Of a stretch of DNA of 64,000 bases, positions 1 to 11,751 are shown piece by piece (position 1 is the first letter of the stretch; every line of letters begins with the position of its first letter). Under the pieces are notes generated by a model. That model saw only the letters and a program-made list of their open reading frames with translations, searched no databases and was not told the origin of the DNA. The translations under genes were made by a program, and so were the position numbers. Source of the DNA: Capronia americana (taxonomy: Eukaryota; Ascomycota; Eurotiomycetes; Chaetothyriales; Herpotrichiellaceae); the NCBI GenBank assembly GCA_016110215.1, contig JADWQD010000006.1, forward strand, positions 496,001 through 560,000, given 5' to 3'.

Positions 1-131
1 CGGAGAAACTTGCTGATCCGAGCCTCCGCGGCGGAGATTTCGCGATCCTTTTCGATGGAAAACCTGTAGTTGGGAAGTTTCTGAGACATGGACTTGGACA
101 TAGACTCGCAGCATGGACTCGCAGGCAACAT
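1..131 (-). CDS. N-terminus of an unidentified protein, cut by the left edge
   Basis: An open frame on the minus strand starts at an ATG at 129-131 and runs without a stop off the left edge. In-frame ATGs also lie at 99-101 and 87-89. The predicted start is polar and charged, with runs such as QKLPNYRFSIEKDREIS and EARISKFLR, which looks like genuine protein rather than random sequence. No family can be named from 43 residues. There is no signal peptide. The next gene relic begins about 2 kb away, so this gene has a long private upstream region. It could still be a chance ORF. Confidence 0.4.
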   Translation of the reverse strand, partial: MLPASPCCESMSKSMSQKLPNYRFSIEKDREISAAEARISKFL

Positions 132-2161
132 GGGACGAATTTCCCCTGCGAACGGAACGGACGGTGGCGAACGGCGTGCTGGATGGATGGATGCCTCAGG
201 TTGAGAATATGTATGTTAGCTAGTAGCTTCGACTGCGACTGGCACTGGCATCGGAGGCAGTCTCAGAGTTGGCTTCGACTGGCACTGGTACTGACATCGC
301 AGCCAATCGTCGATGATTATTTCGTAGGGTCTAGGCCACATCGTGCCCAATCTCAGCAGGTCGAGCATTCTGCTTGCGTGCCGCTTTGCCAATTAGCACC
401 GTTTTGCTGTCCGAGAGGTTCGTTCCAGAGAATAATCACATGCAGAGACTCGAACGAACTACTAGGAGGTGTCAGGTAGGTTGGTATTGGGCTGGGTTGG
501 CGCACGATTCGACGCCAATCCCGCAGACAGCCTACCAGACAGAAAAATAGATACTGTAGATAGTGCAGTAGCAATTAGTGTCCTGCGGAGATATCTCGTG
601 CTCTCGCTCGCCCTCGCCCTCGCCCTCCGTTCATCAGTCGATCTGCCACTTGTCAAGTCATGAATGAAGGGATGGCCGCACGCCGAGGCACGCTGCATGC
701 GAACGATTATGTCGTACCGGGACGCAGGCAAGACGAGCAGCGGTAGGTAAGTAGGACGTGTGTGGGTGGGTGGATGGCATGGAATATTTTCTTCAATCAT
801 TCAATCAATCAATCACATCGCATTGGCTTTTCTGTGATTGGAAGCATCGCATCGCTTTTCTCGCAGGCCGCGTTAGTTAAGCAGACAGGCCGGCCGGTCG
901 GCCCGCTTAAGCGCGAACGAACGCATGGTCTGAGCACACACTGCATACGCCGGCACTCAGCGGCGCGGGACAACACACAGCACGCGGCACAAAGGACATT
1001 CTTCGAGGAGATGAGACGCCACCGAAGGATGAGATAGGCTGCTGGCACCGAGAGTAGCAGCTACGTCGCAGCCGGGGTTGGGCGCAAGCGAACCTATCGG
1101 ACGCAGTGAGCCCTTCGACGGACTTGGGCCTTGGTACGTGCGCCAGGCGGGCAGAGGCGAAATGGAGTGAGGTGAGGCTGCAATTTGAGAACGCATGCAC
1201 GTAGATAGGTAGGTAGGTAGTGTGCGTTGTCACTCACTTGAAGTTCATCCATTCATCCATGATCGTCCGGGCAGGGAGGAAGGAAGGCAGGCGGGCTCGT
1301 TCAGAAGGAATTGCCAGCCACGCCCATTGGCTGGGTCCGGAAATCTGATTGGTGGTGCGGATCGGAAAAGGAGGAATTTAATCTGTTTCCCAGAGGAAGA
1401 GTGAGAGGGAAACCCTTATCAACTTTGGGGGGTTCGTCTTGGCCAGCATAGATCTTGGGGGTGGTACTACCTCGTATGGCACCAATGAAAACCATTTAAA
1501 TGGGATGAGGCTTTCGCCCCTCGGAAGATGGACGAACTCCCGGCGGGCCGAAAGGGAAGCGTGGGAAGCTTAAAAGAAATCCTGGGCGCCGGTGGAGAAG
1601 AAACTTTGGCTGGTCAGGCTGGTGCGTACTTTATTTCCATGTGATTCATATCTCCTTGAAGAGCGACGTCGAATGCAGTCCGTGGAAGAGTGAGCTTAAG
1701 TACCTCAGGGACAAGGACAGTGACGATCGAATAGTGGGTGACCGCTGAATCTGAATCTCACGGGCTACAGTAATAACTATTGCCTTGCACGCCTTTTCGC
1801 CGCTCACATCAAATATGATTGTCAATATCATGGCCAATGAATCGGCGGCAAGTTCTGGCTACCTGGGCCTCGATTTCATTTTCTTCCACAATAAGTATCA
1901 ACATTCTCTCTCTCGAATATAGTTTAAAAATTGCGAAATATGTGGGATACTGTATCACTATACCCATCCCCCATCTTCCAGCGGATCTGCCGTCAGTGCT
2001 CATGTTATGACAGCAAACACTGCGGCCAGTTTCCCTCGGTCGGAAGCGGGCTTCCAATCGCTTCCAACCGATGACCGGCACCCTGGACCTTTCGCCTCGT
2101 AGATACAATCCGTTCTCTAAGCCCTCAGCGATAGACACGCTTCGCTAATAGTCTACCAGCG
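132..2161. other. Intergenic, probable promoter of the left-edge gene
   Basis: No supported gene. The stretch holds short simple repeats, including CAAT repeats near 795-815 and GTAG repeats near 1203-1220. There are also imperfect copies of a CGACTGGCACTGG motif near 235-290. Only short ORFs are present and they show no recognisable protein features. The most likely content is upstream and 5' UTR sequence of the minus-strand gene at the left edge. Confidence 0.5.
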
Positions 2162-2749
2162 TCACAGGGACATATCTATGACCAATTTACCTCCACCGCC
2201 GTTGTGGTATTGATCAATCAAGTCCTCAATCTCCTCCAGGCGAAAAGCCCTGATAGTAGGCTTGATGTTATGGCATGAAGCAAACTGGAGCATCTCTCGG
2301 ATCCGGCTTATGGACCCCAGCGTGGTCCCGACGATACGGATATCTCGTAAAACCACATCATTCGCCGCGAACTGGAATCCCTTGTCCGATAAGGCCACAA
2401 CGACACATGTCCCATGATTCCGCAGCAAATCCACGCCATATTGAAAAGCTTCCTGGTTGTCAGACAGTATAATGGCAGCATCGACGCCCGCTTCCGCCCT
2501 GTACACTTTCCCGTCTTCGACTCTGAGGCTGTCAACCACCTCGCCCGCCGTCGTTGTTCTGGCGTCGACAATTGTAGCCGTCGTTCCCAGGTCCATGGCA
2601 ACCTTGAGAGGCCCGTCAGCTGCGTCCACGCCAATCACGCTTACGCCCATGTGCTGGGCAAACTGTAACCCCAGATGGTCCAAGCCACCACCGGCACCGA
2701 TGGGCCATGTCTGAACGTCGCCAGCCGGTCTAATCTGAACCAATGGCAA
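2162..2749 (-). pseudogene. C-terminal relic of a zinc-type (MDR) alcohol dehydrogenase
   Basis: The 195-residue ORF is the nucleotide-binding half of a medium-chain dehydrogenase. It has the Rossmann glycine motif GAGGGLDHLGLQFA, then VIGVDAADGPLK, and a normal C-terminal end finishing in KLVIDMSL and a stop at 2162. The GroES-like catalytic half, with its zinc-binding Cys and His residues, is missing. Homology starts abruptly near 2712, and the residues before it do not match the family. A normal family member has about 350 residues, so this is a 5'-truncated copy that cannot be a working dehydrogenase by itself. A mutated relative covering the same segment lies at 25298-25770, and an N-terminal relic of the same family is at 60522. 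Confidence 0.75.
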
Positions 2750-3183
2750 GTTACCTACTTACGACGAATTCTAGTGTCAAATGAGGGACCGAAAATCCAC
2801 CCAACGGAGCGAGACACTGAGCGAACAAATGCTGCCAATGAACATAATATGTGCCCAGCCGTTTCTATGCGCCTTTCAATCCATGAACGCCTTAAAGTAG
2901 CCAGCAACAAAGTCTTACTAGGCTGCGCACTTCGAACCGTTCATTGAGAGCTCTGAGGCGTCAGACAAGGCGCAGTTGAATGAATCCAGGAGCCAAGCTG
3001 CTCATTCTCATGCACTGCCACGTCACCAATCCTCTATCTGCGGCTCTTTACAAATCATGCGACCCTCGAATTTCCTCAACCTCACCTGAAATTGTCCTGT
3101 AGTTGAATAGCTTACAGAGAGAGGTATGCGCTTCTCTGGTGGACTACTTCTTCCCGCCAGATTCACCTCTTTATTTATCTACC
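2750..3183. other. Intergenic, upstream of the ankyrin gene
   Basis: No gene seen. It should hold the promoter of the ankyrin-repeat gene. The open frame of that gene extends upstream to 3103 but has no ATG before 3184. Confidence 0.4.
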
Positions 3184-5595
3184 ATGGCGTCTAAGCCTGC
3201 TTATGAAGCCATTCGGCTGATTGACCCTCTTCTACTCGATTGTGTCAAGCCGAGCGAGATCTTGATACGCATCAACGGTCGGGGCGAGAATCCGACCAGC
3301 CGCGTAGGGCAACCACTGAAGAGCATTGAGGAAAACTTGGTCCGTGCCCTGGTTTTGCTCCTCAACCGAACAGATCATCGCCGTCATCCATTTCGAGACA
3401 CTGGCCTCGAAGAGATTTGTTTCAAGGCCACTCTCCGCGGATGTGCTGACCTCATGTCAATCTTGACCTATAATTTGAGCCTTCTTGAGGTTGGGAAGTT
3501 GCCGGTCGCAACCACATGGTCCGAGGTACAGACCCTCCTGAAGGTTTATGACAAAACTCTGGAAAATCTTCTTGGAATACTGAGCCCGTAAGTTTAGGCA
3601 TCTTTGCATTTCCGTTGGATACTAAGCACGTTGGCTGCTAGGGCAAGAACAGTCCAAGCGTCACAAGACTTCTTCCAAATCATTGACGCCAATAACCATG
3701 ATGCAGCAAGATTGAAGCGTCTAGTCGATAATGCGCGACAAAGGGTTGGAGATACAACAATTCCGGGCCATAATCAGCAGGAAAACCGTACATCCGCAGC
3801 TCGGAGAATGCAACCACCTTCTAGACAATCTACAACTGTTGACGACGTGCCCACAGCCACCAGTCCGCATGCTAACTGCTCTGGTTATATAAGGGGTCTT
3901 AGAGAAGGCCGCAACAACGTTTGCGATACGCTCAAGGAAATCGACATCTTCGAGCAAGAGCCCCCGAGAGGTCAGCGAGTTACAAGGTTGCTGAGAGCCA
4001 TTGACAAAGGCTCTGTGAAGGGAATAGAACTACTCACTGACCTGGAGGTGGACGTCAACCAAAAATCTTCACAGGAGGACGCCAAACCCCCGGTCTACTT
4101 ACCGTTATGTTATGCAGCAAGACGAGGAGACAAAGCCATCGTTAAGCTGCTTATCGAAAAGGGAGCAGATATCAATGCGCGAGACCATTTCGGCAACAAT
4201 GCACTCCTATCAGCAGCTTCTAGTGGACGGAACGAGATAATTGAGCTTCTTCTCAACACACCAAAAGCCAATATCGAAGTGCAAAGGACCGGTACGGATG
4301 AGCGCGAAGGGTTTACACCTTTGATGCTAGCTGTGTACTACGGGCAGCGATCTTCAATACAGGCACTTCTTGCTAGAGGTGCTAAGCGCGACGTTGTCAC
4401 TAGAGCAGGAGACTCTCTCCTTCATATCGCCGCCAGAATGGGGAGTTTGAGAACTACACAATTTCTGTTGGCCAATGGGTCGCAGGCCGTGACAATCAAT
4501 GAAAACACCGGTGAAACAGCACTACATTGTGCAGTTCGGAAAGAGTCTCTTGAAGTGGCGATGTTCCTGATCGAAAAGGGCCGTCTTCTGCTCGAAGCGG
4601 AAAACAAGAAAAAGCAGACTCCCCTCGCTCTTGCTGTGAAACTGAAAAAGCCGCAGATGGTCAAAATGCTGCTTGAGAAGGGAGCCAAGCCAGACCACGT
4701 TGACGCCGATGAGCGGACATCACTGCACGATGCTGTAATAGGGAAGGACTCTGAAATCCTGAGGCTTCTAGTTGAGCGAGGCGCGAAAGTTGAATCCCTT
4801 GACAAAGACGGACTGACACCGCTCTATCATGCCGTCACGACCGAAGACCCAGCCATTGTAGCCATGCTACTGTCGAATGGGCACAGATGGGATGTCAAAA
4901 CTCGCTCTGGCCGGTACCCTTTACAATATGTTATGGAAATGCCTCCGGCACGGGAGTCACAGGCACTTTCCTTGCTCCGAGAATTTCTCAAGGTTCACCG
5001 GAAGGGGAAACCATTTCACACCGGATATCACGCGTTGCCTAGAGCAGCGCGTGAAGGAAAATTGGGACATGTAAAAGAAATGCTCAACCATGATCCCGAA
5101 CTCGTCGACGAGAAACCTTTGCCAGCAAGTGGGTACCAACCACCGCTGCATGAGGCCGTCAAAGCGGGCAAAGAGGAAGTGGTCAAAGAGCTGTGCGCTC
5201 CGAGAAGCTACACACTATCCCTGGACCAGAGAGATCATCGTGGAAATACGGCATTGCATCAAGCAATCCTCAGCGATCAAATCGCGATGATCTCCTTACT
5301 AATAGAGAAAGGAGCAGATAAGGAGCTCCTCTCAGGTCCAGCGGAGGGGCTTCTACCTCCTCTTCACCTTGCAAGCCGAGAGCAGAACCTCCTAGCGGTC
5401 AAGGCTCTTCTACGGAAGGGGGCAGACGGCCAGAGGCGTGTAACGAACGTCCCGTTGTGTGACAAGTGCAGGGCAATGAAGATTTTGCCGAATGGCGGAA
5501 ATGCGAGGTGTATGCTCCGCAACCTGAACTCCAGCCTCCGAAGAGCCGATTTCCAAGAACTCGACAACGTACTAGATACGGCTCGCAGAGCATAG
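3184..5595 (+). CDS. Ankyrin-repeat protein with fungal N-terminal domain
   Basis: Two exons, 3184-3587 and 3642-5595, are joined over a 54-bp intron with GTAAGT donor, TACTAAG branch site and CTAG acceptor. They give 785 residues. Residues 1 to about 200 form a helical region I cannot assign. From about residue 285 to 730 there are ten or more ankyrin repeats, seen as repeated TPLxLA and LLEKGA type units (for example IVKLLIEKGADINARD and MVKMLLEKGAKPDHVD). The C-terminus has a small Cys pair (CDKC). The first in-frame ATG is at 3184. Ankyrin stacks bind proteins; in fungi, N-terminal domain plus ankyrin proteins are often linked to signalling or non-self recognition, but nothing here fixes a partner. 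No signal peptide or membrane segment is seen. Confidence 0.85.
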
Positions 5596-6180
5596 TGCAA
5601 GAGCGCCACAAGAAACGTTGGCAGGGTCAGCCAACCAATTGAACCAGGAGTCAAGGTGACTTCCATTCTTTTTCGGCACAGCTCTTTGCGGTAGCAACAA
5701 GGCGACATATGGGAAGATGCTGGCGATAGACGCGCAGTTTGTGAGCCACGAGCGGGATGGAGGTATGGCACTTTCTCAGTTCGTAGCAAATATGAAGGCT
5801 GTTTCCAGAACACTCACGTAAGGGAACTTGAGAAAGCCACATCTGGCCCAAGACATACATATAGGTACATTTCTGTGGAGATTGAATGGGGAGTATAATC
5901 TGATGTTACCTCGACTCGTAGTTCCACGAGAAAAGCTAGAATGATCCGAGATACAATGAATTCTTGGCCTTCACACCCGAATTTGTCGAAGCGCTTCGAA
6001 CGGGGGCTTGTTGGAGCACGGAGTGAGCGAGGACTGAATGCTTACACGCGCAATGCCAGACAAGAGACAAAAGGGCTCAATAGCGTCTCGATAGAGCGAT
6101 TCACAAGAAGAAGCTCTACTACTAGAAACACGAAAAAGCCTAACTTTATTTGGTGTTAAAGATATTTCATATTTAGTCTC
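5596..6180. other. Intergenic between convergent genes
   Basis: Lies between the 3' ends of the ankyrin gene and the first SDR gene. No supported gene; presumably both 3' UTRs. Confidence 0.5.
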
Positions 6181-7168
6181 TTACACCTCCGAAGTCTGTC
6201 CACCGCCATCTATTCTGAAATCGTTGGCGGTAACGTAACTACTAGCATCGCTCAGAAGAAATAGAAGAGCGCCATGCAGTTCTGGCGGTTCTCCCATTCG
6301 TTTCATCGTGGTTGCTCGAATAAAGCGAGCTTCTAGTTCCGGTGTCTCCTTCAATAATTGTTTCATCATAGGGGTGTTGTAGGGGCTAGATTCGGTCAGT
6401 AACGCAGGCAATGGACTAGGAAAAGTACGTACCCGGGACTGATGCTGTTAACTCGAACATTGAATTTGGTTAGTTCGCCGGCTGCCTGTCTGACTAGTCC
6501 CACGACCGCATGCTTATCACAGACATATGCTGTTGCAGTCTGTGGAGCCTGGCCCATGTGGCCGGCGGTCGAGGCGATGCAGATGATGCTGCCTCCTGTA
6601 CCCTGAGCGATCATGTGTTCGGCACAAATTTGAACTGGTGACAATGTGCCAGTGACCTTGGGACTTAGCAGAGAAGTTTGTGAATTGAAGAGATTCTGCT
6701 CACATTGATCGCATATGATCTGGCCATGTCGTCTGGTGTATGATCCAGGAAGGGCTTATTGGTCATGATTGCTGCTGCTGTGATACTAAACTCTTAGGCA
6801 GCTGCTTCTTCCTGCTTTGGGTGAGAGGCTTACAGGCCATTGATAGCTCCAAAATCTTTGGCAGTTTGGTCGATGACCTCCTTGAGGTGTGGACGATTGG
6901 TAATGTCACATCTGCATCGAGTCAGGCTATCGTCTGCTGGTTTAGGGGTGGTTGGACAGTACTTGTGATATTTCACATTTGCCCCGGATTTGATGAGATC
7001 CTGGACCGGTGCCTCAGGTTGCTCGTGCACGTCAATGACCGCGACATTTGCACCAGCAGCTGCTAGACACTCGACAAAGGTGAGCCCTAGACCTCGGCCA
7101 CCACCTGTAACGACAATGGTCCGGCCGGCCACGGAGAATCTTTCAGGAAAAGGTGCGAATTTGGTCAT
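6181..7168 (-). CDS. Short-chain dehydrogenase/reductase (SDR A)
   Basis: Five exons on the minus strand: 7168-6963, 6911-6834, 6785-6704, 6656-6433 and 6385-6181. Introns are 47-51 bp and sum to an intact 264-residue frame. Classical SDR features are visible: the NAD(P)-binding TGGGRGLG near residue 20, the catalytic Ser in IASTAG, the Tyr/Lys pair in AYVCDKHAV, and the VNSISPG stretch. The C-terminus has the usual VTANDFRIDGGG. The structural NNAG motif is replaced by ITAA, as in some sorbose-reductase-like SDRs. The likely role is NAD(P)H-dependent oxidoreduction of an alcohol or keto group in the cytosol; the substrate cannot be told. It shares an upstream region with the MFS gene at 7888. 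Confidence 0.88.
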
Positions 7169-7271
7169 GGTGACAGCTAAAGCGCACTTCAAGGTTTGAT
7201 CTGAAGATTAGAGTCTGGCCTTCGATCTCTCTGCGTCTGAACAGTGACTGACCAGGATTCTATAAATGTGG

Positions 7272-7279
7272 TTTATAAA
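7272..7279 (-). promoter_or_regulatory. Candidate TATA box for SDR A
   Basis: The palindromic TTTATAAA reads as a TATA element on the minus strand, about 105 bp upstream of the ATG at 7168. A second TATAAAT lies at 7261. Confidence 0.35.
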
Positions 7280-7439
7280 TTATGCCTTGGAAGCTTGCTC
7301 CGCGGTGGCTGCACCCCGACACCGCGAGGGTCCCGACCACCACGCCGCCCCCACCCGCTCCGCTCCGCTGCTCGCCGCCCGGTCCCCGGCGGGGTGCTCC
7401 GTTCATGGTTTCCTTTTAATTTTTCCATCCGGTAGTCAT

Positions 7440-7562
7440 CCCCGCGCCTCTGACCCTTCGCTCGCTCCGACCTTTTGCACCCTCCGCCCCTGGATACCCC
7501 CCAACCCTCGCTGCCTCCGACCCTCGCTTCTTTCGACCACTAGCACCCTCCGACCCTTCGCC
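7440..7562. repeat. Degenerate pyrimidine-rich minisatellite (CTCCGACC-like)
   Basis: One strand is almost all C and T, with repeated variants of CTCCGACC(C)TTCGC at irregular spacing. Pyrimidine tracts are common just upstream of highly expressed fungal genes, and this one lies about 330-450 bp before the MFS start. Confidence 0.5.
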
Positions 7563-7656
7563 TTCTATTTCTAGATTGTGGGGTCTCCGCTTCGTTTCTC
7601 GCCCCAGTCGACCTTGTCCCCCGCAAAGTCAATGGGTCTTGGGCTGGTTCTAGTTT

Positions 7657-7669
7657 GCGGGGACCCCGC
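7657..7669. promoter_or_regulatory. Candidate operator palindrome GCGGGG-A-CCCCGC
   Basis: A perfect 6+6 inverted repeat with one spacer base lies about 220 bp upstream of the MFS start. CGG-containing palindromes are the usual targets of dimeric Zn2Cys6 regulators. A very similar CGGGG-G-CCCCG site lies upstream of SDR B at 11986. Confidence 0.3.
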
Positions 7670-7887
7670 CAAATTTCTAAAGAGACGTATCACAAGCGAG
7701 TACCGTATGTCGGGGTATTCTATTGGTCATTGGCATCGTTTTCAGTTCGGCCCGAGCATTCCCATCCCATTGATTTAAAGGACAGGGCCGGCCTTCCTCT
7801 GCCCCACTCTCGCGTGGTTCTCTTGTTACAGAGCAGATCGACACAGATTGCAGCATCATTTCCAAGTCCAACCCCGTCTTCAACGAT

Positions 7888-9381
7888 ATGGGTTCTTTTA
7901 ACCTCGGGCTGCTTCCCTCGTTGCAGGGACGGGCTCTGCAGACTGCCATTATGCTTACTTCTGCCATGGCATTCCTTCTTTATGGCTATGACCAAGGCGT
8001 GCTCGGGGGGCTTCTCACGACCCCCGAGTTTCTGGGAGGTGTGAAGCTTTCTCCCACAGATTCAAACTTGCTGGGCACAGTCGTCGCCATCTACGACATT
8101 GGCTGCTTCGTTGGTAGCACTCTCTGCGCTGTATCAGCCTCCAAGCTGGGTCGCCGTGTTTGGATCGGACTTGGTGCGGTACTGCTCATAATCGGAGCTG
8201 GTTTACAGGGCGGTGCCCACAACCCAGGGACTATGATTGCCGGTAGAATTATCGGCGGGATTGGTATGGGGATTCAGACTGCAATGATTCCGGTCTGGGT
8301 GGCGGAATGCTGCCAGCCACAGGTACGCGGCACATTGGTCACGGGACAGCTCAGCATTGTTATCTTCGGCGCTGTCGTCGCCTACTGGGTTGACTACGGA
8401 ACCATCATCCACCTACAGGGGCAACTGGTCTGGAGGTTCCCTCTCAGCTTTCAAGCTGCTTTCTGCCTACTTTGCTTGATCGGCCTTCCTTTCCTGCCCG
8501 AATCACCTCGATATCTCTATTCTCGCGGACACAACGATGATGCTGATCAAATCATCGGTCGAATCTATTCAGTCCCTCAAAACCACGCGACAGTTGAAAA
8601 GATTCGAAGTGATACACTGCGGGCCCTTGAATACGAAAAAGAAGCCACAATCCGGTTGAAGGATGTCTTTTGGGATAGATCCAATCTCAACATTGCTTGG
8701 AGAATCTGGCAAGGTATCATCATTATGGTCCTACAACAGCTCGGCGGACCAAACCTCATTGGATATTATGCCACGCTACTATACACCCACAGTCTAGGGA
8801 TGTCAGAGCACCAGGCAGCATTAACTTCTGGCGGCACATTTTTGGTGATGTGGGGTGGCACTCTGGCGTGTGTACTGTTTATCGAGAGAGTCGGTCGTCG
8901 CAAGCTGATGATCATCGGCGCCATATCTCAGTTGATTGCAATGGCGTTGTTCACCACCGGCCTGGGGGTAGGGACAACAGCAAGTCAACGCCTGTCGATC
9001 GTGTGCATCTTCTTATACAACTTTGCCTTCGGCGCGAGCTGGTGCTCCATCCCATTCATTTATATTCCAGAGATCCTGCCCCTACATGGACGAGCTTTCG
9101 GAATGGCCCTCGCCGTCGGAGTCGAGTGGCTGATGACTTTTATTATCGTCAAAGTTGGGCCCATTGGGATTAAGAACGTGGGCTGGAAGTTCTATCTACT
9201 CTTCGTCGTCGGCCTGACGATTCAATGCTTCTTCTCAGTGTTATTCATCAAGGAGACAAAAGGTCTTCCCCTGGAAGATATCGACGCTCTTTTCCAGAAG
9301 AAATCAGCCCCGCCGATGGAGAAAGAATATCCAAGTATTTCGATGAAGACATCCGGCTTAGAGGAAGTTGAGGTGGTATAG
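7888..9381 (+). CDS. MFS sugar transporter (hexose/lactose-permease-like)
   Basis: A single uninterrupted exon of 497 residues, the usual size for the fungal sugar porter family. Twelve hydrophobic segments can be followed. Family signatures are present: LYGYDQGVLGGL in TM1, RIIGGIGMGIQTAMIPVWVAE after TM4, PESPRYL before the central loop, ERVGRRKLM in the second half, and KETKGLPLEDID after TM12. It would sit in the plasma membrane and import a sugar or small glycoside by proton symport. The first ATG of the frame at 7888 fits the family N-terminus. It is divergent from SDR A, and SDR B follows on the other strand. Confidence 0.9.
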   Translation: MGSFNLGLLPSLQGRALQTAIMLTSAMAFLLYGYDQGVLGGLLTTPEFLGGVKLSPTDSNLLGTVVAIYDIGCFVGSTLCAVSASKLGRRVWIGLGAVLLIIGAGLQGGAHNPGTMIAGRIIGGIGMGIQTAMIPVWVAECCQPQVRGTLVTGQLSIVIFGAVVAYWVDYGTIIHLQGQLVWRFPLSFQAAFCLLCLIGLPFLPESPRYLYSRGHNDDADQIIGRIYSVPQNHATVEKIRSDTLRALEYEKEATIRLKDVFWDRSNLNIAWRIWQGIIIMVLQQLGGPNLIGYYATLLYTHSLGMSEHQAALTSGGTFLVMWGGTLACVLFIERVGRRKLMIIGAISQLIAMALFTTGLGVGTTASQRLSIVCIFLYNFAFGASWCSIPFIYIPEILPLHGRAFGMALAVGVEWLMTFIIVKVGPIGIKNVGWKFYLLFVVGLTIQCFFSVLFIKETKGLPLEDIDALFQKKSAPPMEKEYPSISMKTSGLEEVEVV

Positions 9382-10601
9382 GTCGAAAATATGTGGCAGC
9401 ATCGATCTAGCGGTGGCTGAACATGTCGCAAGCAGCGTTGAAAGCATCGGAGTCGAGGGCTGATGCCTAGTATTGGAGATATCTGCCTTCATAGGAAGAA
9501 GTACGCTGAGAAGAAACACCCTGTACTTAGGTAAACAGACCTATAAGCAAAGCAACGTTGATCTCGAATCTGACCCAGTTCTCTAATTAGAATGAGACCT
9601 AAATTAGGTGGATAGTCCTATTTACGCTGTTCTCTGAGGTAGACAAGTTATGTAGTGCACAAGCCTTCGCCTTTGGTCTAAGCACGAACGCAGAGGAGAA
9701 GCAAGATCACACTAATTCGCGAGCACGAACGCCAGCACTTACCAAGCGCCCATGAAATCGCTTAATACCGCAGAGAGGGGGGGGTTAGAATTCTCTCATT
9801 TTCCAGCCTCTGGGATGAGAGGTAGGCACATTCTAGGGACAATTTTTGTAGAATGAATAGCATTGAAATCTACTCACACACACCTTTTACCGTATCCCCA
9901 ATCGCCGAATCCTTTTCATGGAACTGAATTGATGCTCTGAAATGGTTCCTGTCTGTGTGGTGTCCGCTGTCAGCGACTTCTATTGTGACACACCCTAGGG
10001 ACACAGCGGCTGCCATGTTCCACATTTGAGAATGACATGGCGTTCGGTACGACAAGATTCTGTCCCTCGCACGCCCAGTGTTTTCGAAGGCGGCTGGGCA
10101 ATCTCTCTAGCTGTGGCAAATGGAGCTCTGCTGAGCCACGATGGGGAAACAAACGTAGTACCCGCAGACCAAACGTTTCAACTGTTGACCATCATGGACA
10201 TACCAAAGTCTTATTTTCACACAAAGGTATCAGTTACAGTATGTCATCAGATTTGACAGATCCAGAAGATACTATCAACAGTATATAGCCCGATGAAACC
10301 TCATGTTATCGTCACTAATAGGTTTATCGACCTTGATTCTATGGGAGAACACGCAGTGTGATCCTGTGCGCCCTGTGACTGCGGTGACCTAGTCAAAATT
10401 TATCGGCAAGCCTAACCTCCAGCTTCGAAACATGTGACCGTTTGACTTGAAAAAGGCGGTAGAGCTGTACGTTTGGCAAGACCATGTCCCTTCATATGCA
10501 GTCAATGGGCAGCCTCCTCATACTGGCCAACACCTAAACACACGTAAAGCCACTAGAAAATTGATCAGCATTAACTCTACCATGGAGGATCATTCCATTG
10601 A
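9382..10601. other. Intergenic between convergent genes
   Basis: About 1.2 kb between the 3' ends of the MFS transporter and SDR B. It contains a poly-G run near 9778-9784. I see no coding signal, RNA gene or mobile element. Confidence 0.5.
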
Positions 10602-11751
10602 TCAATACCCATCGACCACAATTTGAGTGCCCGTAACGTATTGACTCATCGTAGACGATAAAAAGATAACAGCGTCGGCAATCTGACGAAGATTAGTCGC
10701 CCTTCCACAGAGTTGTACTCGAATCAAGTTCACCTCGGACGGTTTCCCCATCCGTCCCATGGGGACAGTAGCTAAATAACTCTGAACCCCCAATGAAGCA
10801 TTTGGATGATCCAGTATAGGGGTTTGAATAAAGCTATCAGGTGTCAGATGGAAAGGGTAAATACGGCAAAACTCGTCGCGGTTCATACCCAGGACACACC
10901 GCGTTAATGCGAAATCCGCTCTTGGCATAATTGCACGCATCCTATCGTTTCATCATCAGCTGTTCAGTTTCATTGTGATGCGTTCTCCGCAGGACATTGC
11001 GTACATTGCGTGTAATTCCAAGGACAGCGTGTTTACTCGCGCCGTATGAAGTTGTAAATTGGCCGCAAAGGATTCCATACACGGAAGACAGGTTCACAAT
11101 AGTGCCCCGATCTGAGCCACTGTAGTAAATCAATGTCAGTAACCGCCCGCACCTAGGGTTCTGTCATGTCCTCATGCTTACCGTAGGGGTTCCTGCTTCA
11201 GCATTTGAGTGATTTGCTCCCGTTGGCAGATCCATACTCCGGTCAGGTTGGTGTTCATGGCGAGCCCAAATTCATCGACTGTCATTTCTGGGGTTGCTTT
11301 CATGACTCCCGGAATACCGGCGTTGTTGACGGCGTAATCGATGCGTCCGAACCGATTCACAGCCATCTGGTGTGCACGTACTATTGAATCCTCATCCCGA
11401 GTATCGATCTGTAATGGCAAGATTTCTACATTTGGATATTGAAGCCCAAGTTTCTCGGCCTGCGCAGTCTGCGCAGCAAGGTTGATGTCGCAGCGAACAA
11501 GTGCAGATGCGCCAAGACTGGCAAATTTGGCCGCTGTGGCAGCCCCGATGCCTGAATTCGGCGGTGAGATATTGAAATGTCTGCAAAAAGTGAAAAGGGA
11601 GGCTGACCTGACGCCGCTCCCGTGACGAAGGCCACTCCGCCATCCAAGATCCGAAAAGAAGCTGTAGAGGCTTGTAAGATACAGGCATTTTGGAGGTAAA
11701 AGACTTACGACCGCTGTTGTCACCTGACCTGTTGATAGATGGTACAGCCAT
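10602..11751 (-). CDS. Short-chain dehydrogenase/reductase (SDR B)
   Basis: Seven exons: 11751-11709, 11661-11608, 11551-11182, 11119-11005, 10941-10889, 10833-10734 and 10682-10602. Introns are 47-63 bp. Together they give an intact 271-residue classical SDR. Motifs are GAASGIG (cofactor loop, split by an intron), DYAVNNAGIPG, LSSVYG (catalytic Ser), SYGASKHAV (Tyr/Lys), INAVCPG, and VTGTQIVVDGY at the end. The first exon is only 43 bp, so its start is the least certain part. Function is NAD(P)-dependent alcohol/ketone oxidoreduction with unknown substrate. It lies upstream of the P450 on the same strand, but 1.5 kb separates them. Confidence 0.87.

Larger units (their letters stand above)
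7169..7887. promoter_or_regulatory. Divergent promoter region, SDR A / MFS transporter
   Basis: About 720 bp between two divergently transcribed genes. It holds a TTTATAAA element at 7272-7279, about 105 bp upstream of the SDR A start on the minus strand. Next come a pyrimidine-rich repeat tract (7440-7562), a CCCCGCAAAGT word at 7619-7629 and a GC-rich palindrome at 7657-7669. Shared control of the two genes is inferred from layout. Confidence 0.5.
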
